Below, piece by piece: positions 7,332 through 17,000 of a DNA stretch of 50,052 bases. Below the pieces are notes generated by a model that saw nothing but the letters and a program-made list of their open reading frames with translations, made no database searches and was not told the DNA's origin. The stretch's first letter is position 1, and every line of letters begins with the position of its first letter. The DNA is from Ectopseudomonas mendocina. Lineage in GTDB: Bacteria > Pseudomonadota > Gammaproteobacteria > Pseudomonadales > Pseudomonadaceae. Location: contig NZ_SCFY01000031.1 in the NCBI RefSeq assembly GCF_007049795.1, positions 1 through 50,052 of the forward strand. The letters run 5' to 3'. Both the position numbers and the translations under genes were made by a program.

Positions 7332-8249
7332 TCAACGCGCCACGCTGACGCCTTCGAGGCTGGCGAAGGAGGTGTCCTTGGCGGTGAGCAGGAAGTCGCG
7401 CATGAACGGTGCGTCGAGCATGTCGGTGCGTATCGCCGCGTAAAGCGTGGCGAACAGGCCCTTTTCGCCCAGACGCTTGGCGCTGACGTAGCCGCGCGAG
7501 CTGTACTCGTGCAGCGCCCAGTTGGGCAGCCCGCATACGCCACGACCGCTGGCCACCAGTTGCATCATCATCACCGTCAGTTCGGAGGTGCGCACCTGTG
7601 CCGGCTCGATATCGTTGGGTTCGAGAAAGCGGGTGAAGATATCCAGGCGATCACGCTCTACCGGGTAGGTGATCAGGGTTTCCGTGGCCAGGTCCTGGGG
7701 CTGGATGAAGGCCTTGTGCGCCAGGCGATGCTGATTGGCGACAGCCAACATCGCCTCATAGGTGAACAGTGGTACGTAGGTGATGCCAGCCAGCTCGATG
7801 GGATCTGAGGTCACCACCAGGTCCAGGTCGCCACGGGCCAGTGCCGGCAGTGGGGCGAAGGAGAAGCCCGAGGCCAGGTCCAGTTCCACTTCCGGCCAGG
7901 CATCGCGGAACTGGTCGATGGTCGGCATCAGCCACTGAAAGCAGCTGTGGCACTCGATGGCCATGTGCAAGCGGCCAGCGGTGCCGCCCGCCAGGCGCGC
8001 CAGGTCACGTTCGGCGCCGCGCAGCAGGGGCAGGGTGGCGTCGGCCAGTTGCAGCAGGCGCAGGCCGGCGCTGGTGAAGCGCACGGGCTTGGTCTTGCGC
8101 ACGAACAGCTGCAAGCCGAGGCGCTCTTCCAGTTCCTTGAACTGGTGCGACAACGCCGACTGGGTCAGGTGCAGGCGCTCGGCGGCTTCCACCAGGCTGT
8201 CGGTCTCGCGCAGGGCGTGCAGGGTTTTCAGGTGGCGTAGCTCGAGCAT
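7332..8249 (-). CDS. metR: LysR-family regulator MetR
   Basis: Homocysteine-responsive activator of methionine biosynthesis genes, 305 residues. The N-terminal winged helix (residues 1-60) reads LRHLKTLHALRETDSLVEAAERLHLTQSALSHQFKELEERLG, very close to enterobacterial MetR, followed by a LysR substrate-binding domain (about 90-300). It is divergent from metE, with a consensus MetR box in the 167-bp gap. This gene order is the classic metR-metE arrangement and settles the identity. The family activates metE with homocysteine as coactivator and represses itself. Confidence 0.93.
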   Translation of the reverse strand: MLELRHLKTLHALRETDSLVEAAERLHLTQSALSHQFKELEERLGLQLFVRKTKPVRFTSAGLRLLQLADATLPLLRGAERDLARLAGGTAGRLHMAIECHSCFQWLMPTIDQFRDAWPEVELDLASGFSFAPLPALARGDLDLVVTSDPIELAGITYVPLFTYEAMLAVANQHRLAHKAFIQPQDLATETLITYPVERDRLDIFTRFLEPNDIEPAQVRTSELTVMMMQLVASGRGVCGLPNWALHEYSSRGYVSAKRLGEKGLFATLYAAIRTDMLDAPFMRDFLLTAKDTSFASLEGVSVAR

Positions 8250-8293
8250 GGCGGTTCTCTAAAAGGTTTCACTCATCCAGTGGCGTGTCTGGA

Positions 8294-8306
8294 TGAAAAT
8301 GGTTCA
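8294..8306. promoter_or_regulatory. MetR binding site
   Basis: TGAAAATGGTTCA matches the MetR consensus TGAA-N5-TTCA exactly. It lies in the metR-metE divergent intergenic region. It overlaps the right arm of a second inverted repeat (CATCCAG at 8275-8281 with CTGGATG at 8289-8295). Confidence 0.75.
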
Positions 8307-8416
8307 TACAGCCTACATGAGTAGATCTTTAGATCAAGACGAAAATCTTGAGTTTGTCTCACTCGGTGTCGGTGCCGAGAATGGCGCCATCTCGATTGAT
8401 TCTGGAGTTTCACGAC

Positions 8417-10720
8417 ATGGCCCTGTCCCATTCCCTCGGTTTCCCGCGCATCGGCCGCGACCGCGAACTGAAGAAAGCCCTCGAAGCCCACTGGCAAGGT
8501 GAGCTGGACGAAGCCGGCTTGCGCGCCGTCGGCCAGCGTCTGCGCGCCGAGCACTGGCAATTTCAGAAGGATGCCGGCATCGATCTGCTGCCGGTGGGTG
8601 ACTTCGCCTGGTACGACCAGGTGCTCAGTCATTCCCTGGCCTTTGGCGTCATCCCCGAGCGTTTCCGTCCGGCTACCGGCAAGCCTACGCTGGACACTCT
8701 GTTCGCCATGGCGCGTGGGGCCGTTGCAAACAAGAGCAGCGGTACTTGCTGCGGCGGTGCTCATGCCCAAGAGATGACCAAGTGGTTCGATACCAACTAC
8801 CATTACCTGGTGCCGGAGTTCAGCGCGGGTCAGCAGTTCGCCCTGAGCTGGGAGCAACTGTTCGAGGAGGTGGCTGAGGCGCATGCCCTCGGGCACAAGG
8901 TCAAGCCGGTGTTGATCGGACCCCTGACTTACTTGTGGTTGGGCAAGGTCAAGGGAGGCGACTTCGACAAGCTGGAGCTGCTCGAAAGCCTGCTGCCGGT
9001 CTATGGCGAGATCTTCCAGCGTCTAGCCGCGCAGGGTGTGGAGTGGGTGCAGATCGACGAGCCGATTCTGGTGCTGGATTTGCCGCAGGCCTGGAAGAAC
9101 GCTTTCGAGCGCGCCTACAACCTGATCCAGCGCGAACCCTGCAAGAAGATGATCGCCACCTATTTTGGCGGCCTGGAAGACAACCTCGGTCTGGCCGCCA
9201 ACCTGCCGGTGGATGGTCTGCATATCGACCTGGTGCGTGCGCCGGAGCAGTACCCGACCATCCTCGATCGGTTGCCCGCTTACAAGGTGCTGTCGCTGGG
9301 CGTGGTCAACGGGCGCAACGTCTGGCGCTGCGATCTGGAGAAAGCCCTTGAGATGCTGCGTCACGCTCACGAGCGTTTGGGCGAACGGCTGTGGGTCGCG
9401 CCGTCCTGCTCGCTGCTGCACAGCCCGGTGGATCTGGCTCGTGAAGACCAGCTCGATGCCGAGCTGAAAGGCTGGCTGGCTTTTGCCGTGCAGAAATGTC
9501 AGGAGGTCGCATTGCTCGGTAAGGCCCTGGAGGCGCCGGAAGACGCTTCTGTGCAAGCCGCCTTGCAAGCGAGCCGCTCAGTACAGGCTGCTCGTACAGC
9601 TTCAAAACGTATTCACAAGCCTGAGGTTCAGGCCCGTCTGGCGGCGATTCGTCCGCGTCATGCCCAGCGCCAGTCGGCGTTCGCCGAGCGCATCGAACAA
9701 CAGCGTGAGTGCCTGCAACTGCCATTGTTGCCGACCACGACTATTGGTTCGTTCCCACAGACTTCGTTGATTCGCCTGGCGCGGCAGTCGTTCAAGCAGG
9801 GCAAGCTCAGTGCGGCCGAGTACACCGAGGCCATGCACAGCGAAATTCGCCAGGCGGTGCAGGTGCAGGAGCGTCTGGGCTTGGACGTGCTGGTGCATGG
9901 CGAGGCCGAGCGCAATGACATGGTCGAGTACTTCGCCGAGCAACTCGATGGCTATGCCTTTACCCGCTTCGGCTGGGTGCAGAGCTATGGCTCACGCTGC
10001 GTCAAACCGGCGGTGATCGTTGGCGACCTGAGCCGGCCCAAGGCCATGACCGTGGAGTGGATCAAATACGCCCAAAGCCTGACTGACAAGGTGATGAAGG
10101 GCATGCTGACCGGCCCGGTGACCATGCTGATGTGGTCGTTCCCGCGCGAGGACGTGTCACGTGAAGTGCAGGCTCGGCAACTGGCGCTGGCGATTCGCGA
10201 TGAGGTGGTGGACCTGGAAGCGGTGGGCATCAAGATCATCCAGATCGACGAGGCGGCGTTTCGCGAAGGGTTGCCGTTGCGCCAGGCTGCCTGGCAGCCG
10301 TACCTGGACTGGGCCAGCGAAGCTTTCCGTCTGACTGCCAGCGGCGTGCGTGACGAAACCCAGATCCACACTCACATGTGCTACAGCGAGTTCAACGATG
10401 TGATCGAGTCCATCGCGGCGATGGATGCCGACGTGATCACCATCGAGACCTCGCGTTCGGACATGGAGCTGTTGGCAGCGTTCGAGAAGTTCGCTTACCC
10501 GAACGACATCGGCCCCGGCGTGTATGACATCCACTCGCCACGGGTGCCGGACAGTGCCGAGATGGCCGGGCTGTTGCGCAAGGCGGCGCGGCGTATCCCG
10601 CTCGAGCGCCTGTGGGTCAACCCCGATTGTGGCCTGAAAACCCGCGCCTGGCCGGAAACCGAGGCGGCGTTGGTGAACATGGTGGCCGCCGCCAGGCAGT
10701 TGCGTGTCGAGCTGGCTTGA
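8417..10720 (+). CDS. metE: cobalamin-independent methionine synthase
   Basis: 5-methyltetrahydropteroyltriglutamate-homocysteine methyltransferase: transfers the methyl group from methyl-THF-polyglutamate to homocysteine to make methionine, in the cytoplasm. It has 767 residues (E. coli 753) and two barrel domains. The N-terminus MALSHSLGFPRIGRDRELK is diagnostic. The C-terminal catalytic domain starts near LPTTTIGSFPQT. Zinc ligands are visible in HTHMCYSEF (His, Cys) and NPDCGLKTR (Cys). I placed the start at ATG 8417, preceded by TGGAG, not at the in-frame ATG 8348, which would add 23 residues absent from the family. It is activated by the divergent MetR through the box at 8294-8306. A hairpin follows the gene. 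Confidence 0.97.
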   Translation: MALSHSLGFPRIGRDRELKKALEAHWQGELDEAGLRAVGQRLRAEHWQFQKDAGIDLLPVGDFAWYDQVLSHSLAFGVIPERFRPATGKPTLDTLFAMARGAVANKSSGTCCGGAHAQEMTKWFDTNYHYLVPEFSAGQQFALSWEQLFEEVAEAHALGHKVKPVLIGPLTYLWLGKVKGGDFDKLELLESLLPVYGEIFQRLAAQGVEWVQIDEPILVLDLPQAWKNAFERAYNLIQREPCKKMIATYFGGLEDNLGLAANLPVDGLHIDLVRAPEQYPTILDRLPAYKVLSLGVVNGRNVWRCDLEKALEMLRHAHERLGERLWVAPSCSLLHSPVDLAREDQLDAELKGWLAFAVQKCQEVALLGKALEAPEDASVQAALQASRSVQAARTASKRIHKPEVQARLAAIRPRHAQRQSAFAERIEQQRECLQLPLLPTTTIGSFPQTSLIRLARQSFKQGKLSAAEYTEAMHSEIRQAVQVQERLGLDVLVHGEAERNDMVEYFAEQLDGYAFTRFGWVQSYGSRCVKPAVIVGDLSRPKAMTVEWIKYAQSLTDKVMKGMLTGPVTMLMWSFPREDVSREVQARQLALAIRDEVVDLEAVGIKIIQIDEAAFREGLPLRQAAWQPYLDWASEAFRLTASGVRDETQIHTHMCYSEFNDVIESIAAMDADVITIETSRSDMELLAAFEKFAYPNDIGPGVYDIHSPRVPDSAEMAGLLRKAARRIPLERLWVNPDCGLKTRAWPETEAALVNMVAAARQLRVELA

Positions 10721-10745
10721 TTGTCCGGCAGTGGTCGCGGCTGAA

Positions 10746-10773
10746 GCCCCTCCTACGGATAGGTAGGAGGGGC
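10746..10773. terminator. hairpin downstream of metE
   Basis: GCCCCTCCTAC pairs perfectly with GTAGGAGGGGC around a 6-nt loop. It contains the same GTAGGAG core as the REP-like element at 7233. No T-run follows, so it is either a REP element used as a terminator or an mRNA-end stabiliser. Confidence 0.6.
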
Positions 10774-10921
10774 GCTCGCGACGCTCTGGATCGCACTTCT
10801 GGTAACCGTCTGGGCAACCGTTCGTCCCCCTTCATCAAACTGTCACGCTTGTGTGGCAGCGCCGTCGAACGACTTTCATCAGACTCGCGCTTCAGTGGGG
10901 TTCTGCGTTTCTGGTGTTTTC

Positions 10922-11911
10922 ATGCGTGCATTCATTTTCCTGGCCGCGTTGCTTTGCGGTCTGCCGTCTCTTGCGGCCAATCGTTGCGACCTGTCCGAGC
11001 CGACCCGCTATGCGGATGTCGGTGAGGTGCGTCTGGCTTATCAAAGTATCGGCAACGAACGCGATCCGGCGCTGCTGCTGGTGATGGGGCTGGGTGGGCA
11101 GTTGATCCACTGGCCTGACGAGGTGGTCGAGCGTCTCTGTCAGCAGGGCTTTCGCGTCGTGCGCTTCGATAATCGCGATGTCGGGCTGAGCACCTGGCGG
11201 CGGCCTGCGCCGAACATCAACCTGCCGTACGAAGTGCTGCGCTATCGCCTGGGTCTGTCGCTTGGTGCGCCTTATCACCTGCGTGAGATGGCCGGTGATG
11301 CTATGGGGCTGATGGACCAGCTCGGTGTCGAGCGCTTCCATGTTCTGGGCGCAAGCATGGGTGGCATGATCGCGCAGCATCTGGCAGACCTGGCGCCGCA
11401 GCGCGTTCTCAGCCTGACGCTGGTGATGACCAGTTCGGGCGCGCAAGGTTTGCCCGCGCCCAGCGATGCGTTGGTGGCGTTGCTGGCAAGGCGTGAGGCC
11501 GGTAGTCGCGAGGCTGCACTGCAACAGCAGGCGGACTTGCTGGCGGCCCTCGGTAGCCCGACGGTGCATGATGATCGTGCCTTGCTCTTGCATCAGGCTG
11601 AACAGGCCTATGACCGCGCTTTCAATCCCGAAGGCGTGCAACGTCAACTGCTGGCGATTCTTGCCGAGTCGAGTCGGGTCGAGTTGCTCAATCGCCTGAA
11701 CGTGCCGACGCTGGTGGTGCACGGCACGGCCGACCCGCTATTGCCGGTAATGCATGGGGTACATGTCGCGGCGCATATCAAGGGCTCCGAACTCAAGTTG
11801 ATTCCGGGCCTGGCGCATCGCTTTCAGGATGCCTTCAAGGAGCCTCTGCTGGCCGCAGTGTTGCCGCATCTCGCGGCGCATCGGGGGGATTTGGGCTTGG
11901 CGCGTCTGTAG
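10922..11911 (+). CDS. exported alpha/beta hydrolase
   Basis: Serine hydrolase of the alpha/beta fold, 329 residues from ATG 10922. The N-terminus MRAFIFLAALLCGLPSLAA is a good Sec signal peptide, so I reject the longer frame starting at 10853. Family features: LLLVMGLGGQLIHWP (oxyanion region), nucleophile elbow LGASMGGM (Ser about residue 144), acid in VVHGTADPLLP, and catalytic His in PGLAHRF near the C-terminus. It resembles lactonase/esterase-type members (3-oxoadipate enol-lactonase-like), but the substrate is unknown. The ribosome binding site is weak. It stands alone between metE and a convergent small gene. Confidence 0.85.
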   Translation: MRAFIFLAALLCGLPSLAANRCDLSEPTRYADVGEVRLAYQSIGNERDPALLLVMGLGGQLIHWPDEVVERLCQQGFRVVRFDNRDVGLSTWRRPAPNINLPYEVLRYRLGLSLGAPYHLREMAGDAMGLMDQLGVERFHVLGASMGGMIAQHLADLAPQRVLSLTLVMTSSGAQGLPAPSDALVALLARREAGSREAALQQQADLLAALGSPTVHDDRALLLHQAEQAYDRAFNPEGVQRQLLAILAESSRVELLNRLNVPTLVVHGTADPLLPVMHGVHVAAHIKGSELKLIPGLAHRFQDAFKEPLLAAVLPHLAAHRGDLGLARL

Positions 11912-11921
11912 GTTGGAGCGC

Positions 11922-12182
11922 TCAAAGCTCCTGATTGTGCTTGATCGCTTCGCGGCGTTGCAGGTTGTCGATGTGCTCGCTGCTATGACGTAGCAGCTTG
12001 TCGGCCATGACCATGCGCTCGATGTAACGCACGATGCTCTGCTCGGCGTCGTGGCGGGAGAGATAGGGGCCCTCCAGCGTGCCTTCGCGAGTGGCGAAGA
12101 AATATTGGCCGTTGACGGCACTGACGCGTGAGCTGCGGTAATGCGTGCCCGGTTGGGGGTCGACGGTGCGTTGGCCGAACAT
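11922..12182 (-). CDS. small conserved protein, DUF6316-like
   Basis: 86 residues from ATG 12182, which has GGAG eight bases upstream; the longer frame would need a TTG at 12233. It has a tryptophan-free, charged sequence with a GQYFFATREGTLEGPY core, then a helical C-terminus (DAEQSIVRYIERMVMADKLL). It resembles the short Pseudomonas proteins grouped as DUF6316. There is no signal or membrane segment. The function is unknown. It converges on the hydrolase gene, whose stop lies 10 bp away. Confidence 0.75.
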   Translation of the reverse strand: MFGQRTVDPQPGTHYRSSRVSAVNGQYFFATREGTLEGPYLSRHDAEQSIVRYIERMVMADKLLRHSSEHIDNLQRREAIKHNQEL

Positions 12183-12460
12183 GGCGGGGACTCCATCTGC
12201 AGGTGCTGGATAATCTGAGTCTACTGTGGTCAATGCGGCCTGCTTGGCAAAACGACAGATGGTAGATTTTGGCGGCTTGTTAGAGGCTTTTAGCTGATTT
12301 TATGGATTATTGGCGCCGGTCGGCTGGCGTTTCAGGGTTGCCGATCAGTACAGTTTCGCTCGGCAACCGTGCTGAACTGTTGCTGTGTCGGTGTGGTGGC
12401 CTCTCCTAGAATGCTCTGCTGCGGTCGACATGCTCTGTTGGCTGCCTGCCAGAGGTTGCC

Positions 12461-13411
12461 ATGCACATTTCTTCCGGCCGTTGGTTGTACGGCCTGCTGC
12501 TGGCCCTGATCACTTCGGTGCTTTGGGGCATTCTGCCAATCAAACTGAAAGAAGTTCTCCAGGTCATGGACCCGGTAACGGTCACCTGGTACCGCCTGGC
12601 CGTGGCCGGCTCCCTGCTGTTTGCCTACCTCGCTGCGAGCCGTCGGTTGCCGCGTTTTCGTCCGCTCGGGCGCAAGGGCGGATGGCTGCTGGCGCTGGCG
12701 ATTGGCGGGCTGACGGCCAACTACGTGTTGTATCTGGTCGGGCTCAACCTGCTGAGTCCCGGCACCACGCAACTGGTGATCCAGGTCGCGCCGATCCTGC
12801 TGCTGATCAGCAGCCTGTTCATCTTTCGCGAACGTTTCAGCCTGGGCCAGGCGATTGGCCTGATGGTGATGCTGCTGGGCTTCGGCCTGTTCTTCAATCA
12901 GCGCCTGGGTGAGCTGCTGACCTCGCTGACCACCTATACCACCGGCGTGCTGACCGTGCTGGCGGCTGCTTTCGTCTGGACCTTCTACGGCCTGGCGCAG
13001 AAGCAACTGCTGACCTCGTGGAATTCGGTGCAGGTGATGATGGTTATCTACCTGGCCTGTGCGCTGTTGCTGACGCCCTGGGCGCAGCCGCTACAAGCGC
13101 TGCAACTGAGCCCGCTGCAAGGCTGGCTGCTGCTGGCTTGCTGTTTGAATACCCTGGTGGCCTATGGCGCCTTCGCCGAGGCACTGGCGCATTGGGAGGC
13201 CTCGCGGGTCAGCGCGACTCTGGCGCTGACACCGCTGGTGACTTTCGTCTCCGTGGCCCTGGCCTCGACCTGGTGGCCGGACCACGTGCTACCCGAACAG
13301 GTCAACTGGATCGCCTACGCAGGCGCCGTGGTGGTGGTGCTCGGCTCGGCGCTCACCGCCCTCGGGCCGTCGCTGCTGGCCGCTTGGCGCACGCGCAGGC
13401 CAGGGCGTTAA
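12461..13411 (+). CDS. EamA/RarD-like DMT-family exporter
   Basis: Inner-membrane transporter of the drug/metabolite (DMT) superfamily, 316 residues and about ten helices in two EamA repeats (residues about 8-145 and 155-300). The N-terminal ITSVLWGILPIKLKEV and the WYRLAVAG motif in helix 2 resemble RarD-type members. Its 3' end overlaps the convergent Lrp gene by four bases (13408-13411). Substrates of this branch are usually amino acids or metabolites; the neighbouring Lrp regulator is consistent with amino-acid export but does not prove it. Confidence 0.88.
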   Translation: MHISSGRWLYGLLLALITSVLWGILPIKLKEVLQVMDPVTVTWYRLAVAGSLLFAYLAASRRLPRFRPLGRKGGWLLALAIGGLTANYVLYLVGLNLLSPGTTQLVIQVAPILLLISSLFIFRERFSLGQAIGLMVMLLGFGLFFNQRLGELLTSLTTYTTGVLTVLAAAFVWTFYGLAQKQLLTSWNSVQVMMVIYLACALLLTPWAQPLQALQLSPLQGWLLLACCLNTLVAYGAFAEALAHWEASRVSATLALTPLVTFVSVALASTWWPDHVLPEQVNWIAYAGAVVVVLGSALTALGPSLLAAWRTRRPGR

Positions 13412-13875
13412 TCCAGCGGCAGCTCGGTGGTGCGTTTGACCTCGCTCATGGCGATATGCGAGTGCGCCTCGTGCACGTGCGGGCGCTGCAGCAGGTGGTC
13501 ACGCAGGAAGCGCTCGTAGTCGGCGATGTCCTTGGCCACCACCTTGAGCAGGTAGTCCGAACCGCCCGCCATGCTGTAGCACTCCAGTACCTGCGGGTAG
13601 CCGACCACCGCTTGCTCGAACTCATCCAGATTGCCACGGCCGTGTGCCGACAGCTTGATGTCGACGAACACCGTGATGCCGAAGCCCAGGCGCTTATGGT
13701 TGAGCAGGGCGACCTTGCGTTCGATCAATCCCTCTTCCTGCATGCGGTTGATCCGCCGCCAACAGGGTGACTGCGACAGCTCGACCTTTTCCGCCACCTC
13801 GGCGGCAGAGAGGTCGGCATCGTGTTGCAGCAGGCGGAGAATCCGGCGGTCGATGGGACTGAGCTTGTCCTGCAT
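13408..13875 (-). CDS. Lrp/AsnC-family regulator
   Basis: 155-residue transcription factor. The N-terminal helix-turn-helix is at residues 5-65 (LSPIDRRILRLLQHDADLSAAEVAEKVELSQSPCWRRINRM). A RAM/ligand domain follows (GFGITVFVDIKL, VLECYSMAGGSDYLLKVVAKD). ATG 13875 has GGAAAC upstream; the in-frame TTG at 13887 is less likely. It is divergent from a branched-chain/aromatic 2-oxoacid oxidoreductase and leucine dehydrogenase, so by analogy with BkdR-type regulators it probably activates that catabolic pair in response to an amino acid. The ligand is unknown. Confidence 0.9.
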   Translation of the reverse strand: MQDKLSPIDRRILRLLQHDADLSAAEVAEKVELSQSPCWRRINRMQEEGLIERKVALLNHKRLGFGITVFVDIKLSAHGRGNLDEFEQAVVGYPQVLECYSMAGGSDYLLKVVAKDIADYERFLRDHLLQRPHVHEAHSHIAMSEVKRTTELPLD

Positions 13876-13881
13876 GATTGT

Positions 13882-13906
13882 TTCCAATTTATTGTGATTG
13901 TTGGAA
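13882..13906. promoter_or_regulatory. inverted repeat, candidate Lrp site
   Basis: TTCCAA (13882-13887) and TTGGAA (13901-13906) form a dyad around an A/T-rich centre immediately upstream of the Lrp-type gene. It could be its autoregulatory site or serve the divergent operon. Confidence 0.45.
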
Positions 13907-14073
13907 GGATCATGCGGAGTATCGCCTTCGCTACTCGAAAATAGAAAGAAAAAAGCGGAACCCTCCAGTCATGATTTAGGCAAATCCGTCGCAGTGATCC
14001 TGCGGCAGGACTCAACGGAGCGTGTCTACCGTCGCGCTCCCTGTGCTCGCCATAACAATAAAAGGAGCGCTCC

Positions 14074-17000
14074 ATGTCACTGGCCGAAATCCGCCTGGAT
14101 GACAAATATCGCCTCGCTACGGGTCACCTCTACCTGACCGGCACTCAGGCGCTCACCCGCCTGCCCATGCTGCAGAAGCAGCGTGACGCCGCCTTCGGAC
14201 TCAATACCGCCTGCTTCATCTCCGGTTATCGCGGCTCGCCCCTGGGCGGTCTGGACAAGAGCCTGTGGGATGCGCGCGAGTACCTGAAGGAAAACCACAT
14301 CCACTTCCAGCCCGGCGTCAACGAAGAGCTGGGCGCGACCGCGGTGTGGGGCAGCCAGCAGGCCAACCTGTTTCCTGGTGCGCGCTACGACGGCGTGTTC
14401 GCCATGTGGTACGGCAAGGGGCCGGGTGTAGACCGCAGTGGTGACGTGTTCAAACATGGCAACTCAGCCGGCGTTTCCAAGCATGGCGGTGTGCTGGTGC
14501 TGGCCGGCGACGACCATGGTTGCAAGTCCTCGACCATCGCCCACCAGAGCGAGCACGCCTTCATCGCCGCGTCGATGCCGGTGCTCAACCCGGCCAACGT
14601 CCAGGAAGTGCTGGACTACGGCATCATCGGCTGGGAGCTGTCGCGCTACAGCGGCTGCTGGGTGGCGCTGAAGACCATTGCCGAAAACGTCGATTCCTCG
14701 GCCGTTGTGGACGTCGATCCACTGCGTATCCAGATAAAGATTCCCGAGGATTTCCAACTGCCGGAAGACGGCGTGCACATCCGCTGGCCCGATCCGCCCC
14801 TGGCCCAGGAAAAACGCCTCAACGTCTACAAGATCTACGCCGCGCGCGCCTTTGCTCTGGCCAACAATCTCAACCAGGTTAAGCTCGACTCGCCCAACCC
14901 GCGTCTGGGCATCATCACCACCGGCAAGTCCTACCTCGATGTGCGTCAGGCTCTGGATGACCTCGGCCTGGACGAAGCGCTGTGCGCCAAGGTCGGCTTG
15001 CGCGTGCTCAAGGTCGGCATGAGCTGGCCGCTGGAGCCGGTGTCGGTGCATGGCTTCGCCGAAGGCCTGGATGAAATTCTCGTGGTGGAAGAAAAGCGCA
15101 GCATCATCGAAGACCAGTTGACCGGGCAGCTCTACAACTGGCCGGTGGGCAAGCGCCCGCGCGTGGTCGGCGAGTTCGACGAGCAGGGCGTGTCCTTGCT
15201 GCCGAACCTGGCCGAGCTGACTCCGGCAATGATCGCTCGGGTGATCGCCAAGCGCCTTGCGCCGATCTACAGCAGCCCGACCATCGAGGAGCGCCTGGCC
15301 TTTCTCGATGCCAAGGAGAAGGCACTGGCTGCGCCCAAGCACAAGACTGCGCGCACCCCGCATTTCTGCTCCGGCTGCCCGCACAACAGCTCGACCAAGG
15401 TGCCCGAAGGCAGCCGCGCTCTCGGTGGTATCGGTTGCCACTATATGACCCAGTGGATGGATCGCAGCACCGACACCTTTACTCAGATGGGCGGCGAGGG
15501 TGCGACCTGGATCGGCCAGGCGCCGTTCACCGACACGCCGCACGTGTTCCAGAACCTCGGCGACGGCACCTACTTCCACTCCGGCCATCTGGCCCTGCGT
15601 GCAGCCGTGGCCGCCGGGGTCAATATCACCTACAAGATTCTCTATAACGACGCGGTGGCGATGACCGGTGGCCAGCCCATCGACGGCGAACTGCGTATCG
15701 ACCAGCTCAGCCAGCAGGTGCATGCCGAGGGCGTCAAACGCATTGCCCTGATCAGCGACGAGCCGGACAAGTACCCGACCCGCGCCACCTTAGCGCCGGG
15801 CGTGACCTTCCACCACCGCCGCGAACTGGACGCCGTGCAGCGTGAGCTGCGCGAGTTCAAGGGCGTCTCGGTGATTCTCTACGACCAGACCTGCGCCACC
15901 GAAAAGCGCCGTCGGCGCAAGCGCGGCAAGATGGTCGATCCGGCCAAGCGCGCCTTCATCAACCCTGCCGTGTGCGAAGGCTGCGGTGATTGCAGCGTCA
16001 AGTCCAACTGCCTGTCGGTGCTGCCGCTGGAAACCGAGCTGGGACGCAAGCGCGAGATCGACCAGAACGCCTGCAACAAGGACTTCAGTTGCCTGGAGGG
16101 CTTCTGCCCGAGCTTCGTCACCGTCCACGGTGGCAGCCTGCGCAAGCCTGAGGCTGTTGGCCTGGGCGCGCTGTTCATCGCCTTGCCGGAGCCGAAACAG
16201 CCAGCCCTGAGTTGGCCCTGGAACATCCTCCTGCCAGGCGTTGGCGGCAGCGGCGTGACCACCGTCGGCGCGCTGCTGGGCATGGCTGCGCATATCGAAG
16301 GCAAGGGCTGCACCGTGCTCGACCAGGCTGGCCTGGCGCAGAAATTCGGCCCGGTGATCACTCATATTCGCATCGCTGCGCGGCAGAGCGACATCTACGC
16401 CGTGCGTATCGCCGCTGGTGAAACCGACCTGCTGCTGGGCTGCGACCTGGTGGTGTCGTCCAGTGAAGAGGCGCTGGCCAAGCTCAACGACAAGATCGCC
16501 CATGCGGTGATCAACAGTCATGAGGCAGCCACTGCCGAGTTCACCCGCAACCCGGACGCCCAGGTGCCAGGCGCGGCCATGCGCGAGGCGATCAGCGAGG
16601 CGGTGGGTGAGGGCAAGACCCGCTTCGTCGACGCTACCCGCCTGGCTACCCGCCTGCTCGGCGATAGCATCGCCACCAACCTGTTCATGCTCGGCTACGC
16701 CTATCAGCAGGGACTGGTGCCGGTATCGGCCGAAGCGCTGAACAAGGCCATCGAGCTCAACGGCGTGGCCGTTCAACTCAACCAGCAGGCCTTCCTCTGG
16801 GGGCGCCGCGCCGCACATGACCTGGCAGCGGTGGAAAAGCTCGCCGCGCCCAAGGTCGTCGAAGCGCCGCATTGCAGCACGCTGGAGGAAATCGTCGCCG
16901 ACCGTGTGCAGCGTCTGACCGCCTACCAGAACGCGGCCTATGCCGAACGCTACCGTGAGCTGGTCGAGCGCGTGCGCAAGGCCGATACCGATGCGCAGCA

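Noticed and set aside
8250..8416. Riboswitch upstream of metE
   Set aside because: The gap is only 167 bp and holds a MetR box and a short dyad; I see no cobalamin or SAM riboswitch core.
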